This document shows positions 58,187 to 64,000 of a DNA stretch of 64,000 bases, piece by piece (within the stretch, counting starts at the first letter, position 1; every line of letters begins with the position of its first letter). A program made the translations under genes and the position numbers. The notes below the pieces were generated by a model that saw nothing but the letters and a program-made list of their open reading frames with translations, made no database searches and was not told the DNA's origin. Origin of the DNA: Pichia kudriavzevii (lineage: Eukaryota > Ascomycota > Pichiomycetes > Pichiales > Pichiaceae); contig NC_042506.1 in the NCBI RefSeq assembly GCF_003054445.1, forward strand, positions 1,247,501 through 1,311,500, written 5' to 3'.

Positions 58187-58898
58187 GCGAGTTTAAAGAG
58201 TGTACCGCAAACAGAGTAGAAAATAAAAATAAAAAATAAAAAATAAAGCGCATTTACTGCGTGTCCAAAATTTGCAATTCTTGTTGTGTTTGTTGTTGGC
58301 TTTAGTGATTTGCTGTTTTGCTGTTGAATTTGATACACTACTCTTTTTTTCTTCTCTTCTTTTCTTCTCTTCTTTTCTTCTCTTCTTTTCTTCTCTTCTT
58401 TGATTTTAGAGAAACTCTTTGAATTTCTTCCTTTAATCACCCTCTTCTTGGTCGTCACAAAAGCAGTGTAGCTTTCAACGTCTCCATCCATACTGCCGGT
58501 TCTCTCTTCCTCCTTCTTTCTCGTATTGCTGGGAGGAAAAATAGGTGCAATTGGTGGTGCCGGGTCGGGGACAGAACTCTACACTACCAAACTCTGTTCT
58601 TTTGTTTGAGTGGCCTCAGAGAGCAGTTTCCCTGCTCGATGCATGGAGGGGGGAAGAACACGCCAGGGGGTTCCCTGGCATGTGGTGTGTATCTCCGGTT
58701 GACGAGCCCAGCGCTGAATCTCTCGGTCATAATCACCAGTACATTTGTTTCTCTTGTAATAGTTGCTCTCTACAGTGTGCACACTCAGTAGCTGCTCTTC
58801 ACTTGATGTTTACTTTGTGCTCTGTATCTCGTACCCAGTATCGAGTTTGGTAGACATTTCATTAGTATACATTTATTTAATATAGAGCATGACCTCCT
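58187..58898. other. Intergenic with pyrimidine repeat
   Basis: The 712-bp gap between convergent genes has a TTCTTTTCTTCTC repeat (about 58340-58400). A 106-codon minus frame (58171-58491) starts with ATG but is a Lys/Arg/Glu run from the repeat plus AT-rich hydrophobic residues, and is probably not a gene. A 102-codon + frame is also judged chance. Confidence 0.5.
58340..58400 (+). repeat. Pyrimidine tandem repeat (TTCTCTTCTTT)n
   Basis: About four units of CTTCTCTTCTTTT occur in a row with few changes, ending at about 58400. Confidence 0.9.
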
Positions 58899-59444
58899 TT
58901 AATTGCTACCGGGTTTCGCCTGTCCAGACTTCTCTAACCGTCCAACACGGTTCACCCACAACTCCCCACCACTGGCACCCTCAACATCAAAGGCATCCTC
59001 TACACGCTCCGCACCGTACGCCCACGCCTGCAACGCCCGCCAGTCCCGACACTCCCCCACTACCACATACCCTTGAAGCTCCTCATATTCCCCCCATGGA
59101 ACAAACACCACGCAAAGCTGCGGACTCTGCCGCCAAGCAGCAGCAGCATCCTCCCCCCTCGTCGCAAAACAAACCACTCCACGCCGCCCACGCACCCGCC
59201 CAACGTCCACGCCGGCGCCCGTCTCACGCACCACGGGCAAACTCGCCCCCCTCGAGCGTCGGAGAGGCTCTCCAAATTGCACAAGGTACTCGGGGACAAC
59301 CCTCGTTACGAGACTCTTGCGATAGAGCGGCAAATGGCGGGCTAAATTGTCCACAGTCAAGGGGAGACTCTTCTCGTAGAGCTTGACTGTCACAACAAGG
59401 CTGCTCCCATTGGCAACGTCCACAAACTCAAAGAACAAACGCAT
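58899..59444 (-). CDS. Divergent cyclophilin-type protein (181 aa)
   Basis: The start MRLFFEFVDVANGSSLVVTVKLYEKSLPLTVDNLARH follows the cyclophilin pattern (FDISIDGKPLGRIVFELF...PKTVENFRAL). RVVPEYLVQFGEP aligns with the active-site RVIPGFMIQGGD, keeping Arg and Gln. VVCFATRGEDAAAAWRQSPQ replaces the usual NGSQFF segment, so catalytic efficiency is doubtful. The C-terminal half (GYVVVGECRDWRAL) resembles the FGEVVEGMDVV loop only loosely. GC content is high. It may be a fast-evolving paralogue of the Cpr family. The ATG is the first in frame. Confidence 0.65.
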   Translation of the reverse strand: MRLFFEFVDVANGSSLVVTVKLYEKSLPLTVDNLARHLPLYRKSLVTRVVPEYLVQFGEPLRRSRGASLPVVRETGAGVDVGRVRGRRGVVCFATRGEDAAAAWRQSPQLCVVFVPWGEYEELQGYVVVGECRDWRALQAWAYGAERVEDAFDVEGASGGELWVNRVGRLEKSGQAKPGSN

Positions 59445-59538
59445 GGATATAAAATGACGTTATTTGGACTTAGGTACGAGTAATACAAAATGATCAACAA
59501 CTGTCTCTATATATAAAACAAACTATGATTATATAGAG

Positions 59539-60978
59539 CTACTGGTTAAGTTGGACGTAGTTGCCGGGGAAAACACCCATTACGCCATTAAGCTCACCTT
59601 TCCACCACCCGTTCGCGTCGGTTTTCTCGTAGACCGTAATCACGTCGCCCGCGCGGAACGTCAAGTCCCCCGCAGCCTGCGCCGTGTAGTCGTAGAGCGC
59701 AGTGCACGTGCACACGCCGGGCACGGCGGCGTTGGCCGCAGCGGGCGGTGCCGTTGTGGGCGACACAAATGCTCCAGCAACAGGAGTAGTAGTTGCACCT
59801 ATAGGTGATATTGGAGATACGGGGGAATATGCAGGGGGTTCTGCCTTCTCGTTGGCGTATCCGTATCCACCGTATGTATTTGCTGCTCCCGGATAGGTGC
59901 CCGTGTATCCGGCAGTGGATGGCGGGGTCCCTGTAGCACCGTACGAGTTGTATGTGGGGACGCTCGACACGGGCGAGGAGACGGCACTTGGCGCATAGCC
60001 GGTAGCACCGGGAGCATAACCGGTAGCACCTGGAGTATAACCGGTAGCACCTGGAGCACCTGGAGTATATCCGGTAGCACCCGCATTGGCTTGTTGCTGC
60101 ATCTCAAAACGCCTTCTGGTAGCTTCCAGTTTCGACTTAGCATGACCTACTTTGAAATGGGTAACACTGATGGCGTCTGCTCGTTCCTCAATGTCTCCCC
60201 TCTTCAAATTGAAGGCTTCAATGATATCCTGTGATAAATCAAAGTATGGAATCTTCATTTCCTCCATTCTAGATGCAAGTGTATAAAAAACATTCAACTG
60301 CATATAATACAGCGATATAAATAATGGCTTCACCATCTCAGCCTCCAATTGGAATAATATCGGTAATTCGGTCTTCATCATCTCATTATAATAATCAAAT
60401 TCTTGCTGTGCAATAGCAACTTCATTTTCATACTTGTAAATTTTCTCCTCATCCTTCGGTTTAGGGTCCTTCTTGTTCTGATACTTGGATAGAGTATTTT
60501 GATGCCTATCCAAGTCTAATTGTTTATGGCTTCTCTTTGTCGCCATTTTCCTAATTGCCTGGATGATCTTTAACAGCTCTTGGGCAGGCTCCACAATTCT
60601 CGTCTCAATCAACTCCAAATCTGGCTTGAGTGTCTCCTTTAATTCATTAACCACATCTCGATATTGCTCACACGCCTCAATACCTTCGGGATTCCCCTCA
60701 GGAATCGCAGAATTCGGATCGCTCATTCTTCCACTGATTGGCTTGTAAATCTCCTCAATAGCCTTGGAGAAACTCAACTGATGATCCAACATCTCATTGA
60801 CAGCCTTATGGTACCTCTTACTCTCGTCAGAGAGCCTCTTGGTCTCCGACTCCAGCTCTTGGAATCGTCTCTCGGCATCCATATAGACGGCATCCTCAGT
60901 AACTGTGCCCATGTGCAGCTTCTGGCGGAAGTTCTGCGGCGCCCGAACAATCGCCTTTTGGAATCCCTTGAAACTCAT
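59539..60978 (-). CDS. RVS167: Rvs167, BAR and SH3 amphiphysin-like protein
   Basis: Rvs167 with Rvs161 scissions endocytic vesicles. The 479-residue protein has a BAR domain (about residues 15-245; [24 protein letters not shown] is the typical start), a low-complexity linker of ATGYAPG-type repeats and Pro-rich stretches (290-415), and a C-terminal SH3 domain (about 420-477; [31 protein letters not shown]). All parts needed are present. The linker binds actin regulators in relatives. It is divergent from the RhoGAP gene. Pan1 and this protein act in the same endocytic pathway, though they are not linked here. Confidence 0.96.
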   Translation of the reverse strand: MSFKGFQKAIVRAPQNFRQKLHMGTVTEDAVYMDAERRFQELESETKRLSDESKRYHKAVNEMLDHQLSFSKAIEEIYKPISGRMSDPNSAIPEGNPEGIEACEQYRDVVNELKETLKPDLELIETRIVEPAQELLKIIQAIRKMATKRSHKQLDLDRHQNTLSKYQNKKDPKPKDEEKIYKYENEVAIAQQEFDYYNEMMKTELPILFQLEAEMVKPLFISLYYMQLNVFYTLASRMEEMKIPYFDLSQDIIEAFNLKRGDIEERADAISVTHFKVGHAKSKLEATRRRFEMQQQANAGATGYTPGAPGATGYTPGATGYAPGATGYAPSAVSSPVSSVPTYNSYGATGTPPSTAGYTGTYPGAANTYGGYGYANEKAEPPAYSPVSPISPIGATTTPVAGAFVSPTTAPPAAANAAVPGVCTCTALYDYTAQAAGDLTFRAGDVITVYEKTDANGWWKGELNGVMGVFPGNYVQLNQ

Positions 60979-61799
60979 CTTTTAATCGTTTACAAATAAG
61001 TTGAAATTGAAATTGAAAATCTGGAAATTGAAAATGCAAATACAAACAACACCAATAAAAATATCAAACAATCTTATAAAGAACCTGTTCAATAAATCGC
61101 CTGCTTACTGAAGAACAACTTGTATAATAATGTTTGCTGTATCAATAAACAAACAACCAGCCAATGTAATTAACAGTGAAACAGTACAAATAGATACACC
61201 AGAAAATAAAACAGTCTCTTAACTGGCTAAACTGCTACGCCTCCTCCCCGTTGTCTTTTAATTATTCTTCATCTTCTTTTTCTTCCCTCCTAATCATTCC
61301 CGCTTTCCACTTTCCTTGCCGTACTCTCCAAACTCACTTTTCCGTCCATTAAGAAGAAAATATGAATTAGTCGCGACTAATTGCCACCGGAATAAAACTA
61401 TACTGGGAAAATAGAAATAAATCCAAGTAGTCACGTGATCAGGCACGTGATAACTTGCACGGGTATTGGTGCACGGGTGCAAAGTGGTTTAAATTTTTCT
61501 TTTTTTTTTTTTTCTTTTTTTTTTAAATTTTGGTACTCTTTAATTTTTTTTCTGTTTCCGTCTCACTGTAAAATACGCAAAACTCACACTCAACGCATTG
61601 TGTAGGAAAACACGTAAAGTGTTGAACACCACCTCACATTTTCTGACATTAATACCTTCACTATTACCACAGACAACACCATTATCTTTGCCATTATCGT
61701 TGCTTTCCTTCCTTCACTTCTCCAATTTGGTACCCCTTTTATCTCCTCCTCCTTCTCCCTCATATAGCAGGTCCTTCTCACTTTTCCTACAGAACCACC
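60979..61799. other. Divergent promoter RVS167 / RhoGAP, with E-boxes
   Basis: This 821-bp region between divergent genes holds two CACGTG motifs 12 bp apart (61432-61437 and 61444-61449), T-rich runs (61500-61550) and no supported gene. Frames of 62-71 codons here lack family features. A point centromere was considered and rejected. Confidence 0.55.
61432..61449. promoter_or_regulatory. Paired CACGTG motifs
   Basis: The motifs are GTCACGTGATC and GCACGTGATA. The first is a full Cbf1-type site (RTCACRTG). Cbf1 or another bHLH protein could bind; function is inferred. Confidence 0.5.
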
Positions 61800-64000
61800 A
61801 TGTCGCCAAATAGTGACATTCCCTCATCTTCCCCCATGCGAGCAAGCCTATCCTCTTGGATTCACCGACTCAAGAGCCCCTCCCCGGGAAATTTCTCGGA
61901 AGAACATGTAGAAACGGATCAACACCAGCAAGTACAGCAACACCCTCCGGAAATACAGGCACCCATTGAACAGACACGTGCACAGTCGCCGCTACTTTCC
62001 TCCTCACAGCCACTGTCTATTCCATTACAGAGGAAAGACCTTCAATCACACCCACATCATACCCCACTTTCCTCTTCGCCAAGCCCTTCGAGACCATTTC
62101 TTGGCTTCAAGTCAATGTCTTCTCATTCCTTTCGCCCTCTCTCGCAGTTGCTGGACTCAAACTCAACATACTCAACAAATGGCACTAATGACCAGCCTCT
62201 TTTATCTTCCTCGCCGTCAAATGATGCCTTGAGATCCCATCGGGATTCTTTCCTATTACAACGACAGGCTGATTCCTTTGGTGAATCTTTGATTTTCGGT
62301 ACTGATATAGAAACATCAACACAGACGGCCTATGGTACAATCTACATATCGGCAGAAGAGCCAGAATCAGAAGAAGTTGACGTTAATAATGATAATAATA
62401 ACGGTAACAATAATAATGGTAACAATAAAAATGACAATAATGATAATAATGTTGATGATGATAACAAAAAGGATGGCAATAATGATAAAAATAATGATAA
62501 AAACGATAAAGGCACCCTCCCATCTAGAAACTTGTCTTATGGCCGTGTGCCGTTAGTCATTGTGTCATGTGGTTCTTACCTTAAAAATAATGCTTTGGAA
62601 GTAGAGGGGATTTTCAGACTAGGCGGATCAAATAAAAGAATCCGACAATTGCAGCAGATCTTCTCTAAACCTCCAGATTATGGTGCAAAGCTTGATTGGA
62701 GTGGGTACTCCGTCCATGACGCCGCATCTCTGCTTCGCCGATACTTAAGCTCTTTATCTGAACCATTGATACCCTTCCACTTGTATGATGACTTTAGAAA
62801 CCCACTGGTTGAGAAGGTCGAATTATTACAGTACTTCAAAGATAAAGAAAAGGATGTGAAAAGGAATAAGTCAGAAAGGAAAACCATCTCATCCCAAAGG
62901 AAACAACTGTTGAAAGAATACTCCTTGTTATTCCAGAGACTACCACCGATTCAAAAGCGTGTTTTATTTTATTTGTTGGATATGTTGGCCATGTTCAACT
63001 TAAATTCAGAAAAGAATAGGATGCCGGCAAAAAATTTGGCAGCCATTTTTCAACCTTCCATATTGTTTCATCCAGATCATGATTTAAGTCCCGAAGAATA
63101 TCAAATCAACTCGTTGGTTATTGAGTCAATGATCACGTATTCTCATAAGATTTTGATTAATGTGCAGAATGAACAGATACAAAGAAACAAATACCTGTCT
63201 GAAATTCGTAGAAAGAATGCGATTGATACATCCAATAAGCTCCAATCTTTGCCTCCAAATATTGAGATTTTAGATGACCGTGGAAGTTTTGATGAAATAG
63301 AGGAAAATAGCAGTAGCACTGTTGATGAAAATACATATATACATAACAAGCCCAACCGCAACCGTGTGAATAATTCCCCATCCAAGAGCTCACCTCTGAA
63401 ACACATGATTACTTCATTGGATAAAAAAAATGATCTTTTGTTTTTGGACGAATTGGAACCTCCACCTTCGCCGTTCTTAGCACCAAAGAAACCTACAGGC
63501 AGACTGAAAAGCAAGTCTTTATCAATTCACCCGCAGAGTGAAGTTGTTAGAGTAGTGAAAACCTCAGAAAGTATAGAGGATATACTAAGTAGAGTCACCT
63601 CGAATCAAAGTGGTCTTTCCTCTAGCCCTTCTTCGAGAATGAGTACATATACTGCCCCAGAGAATATCGATAATTTGGTATCGTCTGCGGATGAAAAGTT
63701 GGCAGAAGTGCTAGGTATTCCTCTACAACCACTAACAGAATCGCCGTCCAAAAACAACTCCGAATCTCCATCACTTCCTATGACAGCTTCAACAATACTT
63801 GATTTTCCACCAGTAACCCCCACTGAGGATGCCTTCAAAATCGAAACGGATGGCAGACCTCAAGTGATTATGGCTACATCTACAGGAGCTACGTCATCGA
63901 CTACGGATTCATCATTTCAACCTTCCTTTCCAGATGATAGTAAAACATCCCTACATTCAGAAAATAAGCTGATACATATATCAACTGCGTCGTCTTCATC
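61800..64000 (+). CDS. RhoGAP of the Sac7/Bag7 type (3' truncated by window edge)
   Basis: The frame is open from the ATG at 61800 to the right edge, about 733 residues so far, so the stop lies outside. The N-terminus is Ser/Pro-rich, and an Asn/Asp run (about 62384-62508) precedes the RhoGAP domain. The domain has VPLVIVSCGSYLKNN, EGIFRLGGSNKR with the arginine finger, PPDYGAKLDW, and LLRRYLSSLSEPLIPF, then NLAAIFQPSIL. These closely match S. cerevisiae Sac7 and Bag7, which turn off Rho1 in cell-wall and actin control. The tail is Ser-rich with TP/SP sites. The gene is divergent from RVS167. Confidence 0.9.
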   Translation, partial: MSPNSDIPSSSPMRASLSSWIHRLKSPSPGNFSEEHVETDQHQQVQQHPPEIQAPIEQTRAQSPLLSSSQPLSIPLQRKDLQSHPHHTPLSSSPSPSRPFLGFKSMSSHSFRPLSQLLDSNSTYSTNGTNDQPLLSSSPSNDALRSHRDSFLLQRQADSFGESLIFGTDIETSTQTAYGTIYISAEEPESEEVDVNNDNNNGNNNNGNNKNDNNDNNVDDDNKKDGNNDKNNDKNDKGTLPSRNLSYGRVPLVIVSCGSYLKNNALEVEGIFRLGGSNKRIRQLQQIFSKPPDYGAKLDWSGYSVHDAASLLRRYLSSLSEPLIPFHLYDDFRNPLVEKVELLQYFKDKEKDVKRNKSERKTISSQRKQLLKEYSLLFQRLPPIQKRVLFYLLDMLAMFNLNSEKNRMPAKNLAAIFQPSILFHPDHDLSPEEYQINSLVIESMITYSHKILINVQNEQIQRNKYLSEIRRKNAIDTSNKLQSLPPNIEILDDRGSFDEIEENSSSTVDENTYIHNKPNRNRVNNSPSKSSPLKHMITSLDKKNDLLFLDELEPPPSPFLAPKKPTGRLKSKSLSIHPQSEVVRVVKTSESIEDILSRVTSNQSGLSSSPSSRMSTYTAPENIDNLVSSADEKLAEVLGIPLQPLTESPSKNNSESPSLPMTASTILDFPPVTPTEDAFKIETDGRPQVIMATSTGATSSTTDSSFQPSFPDDSKTSLHSENKLIHISTASSS
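62384..62508 (+). repeat. Asn/Asp-rich coding repeat in the RhoGAP gene
   Basis: AAT/AAC/GAT codons encode a run of Asn with interspersed Asp, Gly and Lys, directly before the RhoGAP domain. It is likely a length-variable linker. Confidence 0.85.

Noticed and set aside
58171-58491. Small ATG-started minus-strand frame of 106 codons
   Set aside because: Its basic-acidic run comes from the pyrimidine repeat, and its tail is AT-rich noise that overlaps the 3' end of the + strand gene. A spliced small gene cannot be excluded, but nothing supports it.
61430-61560. Point-centromere-like layout: a CDEI-type GTCACGTG, then a T-rich block, then TGTTTCCG
   Set aside because: The first 45 bases after the CACGTG sites are not AT-rich, the T block is a homopolymer run, and the TGTTTCCG lacks the rest of CDEIII. 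Pichia-type yeasts are also not expected to have S. cerevisiae point centromeres. It reads as a promoter.

Overview
The window reads as nuclear chromosomal DNA from a budding yeast (Saccharomycotina). Almost every gene has a recognisable Saccharomyces cerevisiae counterpart: NPR2, EXO1, SEC24, PAN1, PRC1, MDM20, WRS1, VPS5, UFE1, HBS1, MXR1, MAK16, RNH201, ATX1, RVS167 and a SAC7/BAG7-type RhoGAP. Genes are compact and mostly intronless. The one clear intron has textbook yeast signals (GTATGT, TACTAAC, CAG). The conserved Leu in the KLE motif of the YMR226C-like dehydrogenase is encoded by CTG, which fits the standard code. A Pichia-type yeast (Pichiaceae) outside the whole-genome-duplication clade fits best; the species is inferred, not shown.

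Layout. 1-2.4 kb: the 3' end of a large biotin enzyme of the urea carboxylase type, tail-to-tail with a LamB/YcsF gene; together they suggest lactam or 5-oxoproline use. 2.9-9.1 kb: kinesin-5, NPR2, an unknown small protein, and a spliced unknown gene. 9.4-16.2 kb: an eisosome Pil1/Lsp1 gene, EXO1 and SEC24. 16.25-19.4 kb: a gene desert holding an old, broken Ty1/copia fossil with one visible LTR, next to an intronless tRNA-Phe; a 105-bp ATG microsatellite lies just beyond. 20.5-34.8 kb: an SREBP-type bHLH factor with a membrane segment, PAN1, a short-chain dehydrogenase, carboxypeptidase Y and MDM20, all on the + strand. 34.8-48.4 kb: WRS1, a drug/metabolite-type transporter, a zinc-cluster factor preceded by tandem repeats, VPS5, UFE1 and a combined SKI7/HBS1 gene. 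48.6-64 kb: three tandem MsrA genes, an AMMECR1 protein, MAK16, RNH201, a polyQ coiled-coil protein, an APS-type mitochondrial carrier, ATX1, an STK19-like candidate, a divergent cyclophilin, RVS167, and a RhoGAP cut by the right edge.

The genes do not form one pathway; this is ordinary yeast gene order. Functional pairings: the lam-like pair; PAN1, RVS167 and the eisosome protein act at the plasma membrane and in endocytosis; VPS5, UFE1, SEC24 and PRC1 act in membrane traffic and the vacuole; EXO1 and RNH201 act on DNA. The most notable signals are the SKI7/HBS1 locus, whose N-terminal exon, intron and internal Ski7-like start predict two proteins from one gene, and the MsrA triplication, where a sharply bounded near-identical tract points to recent gene conversion.
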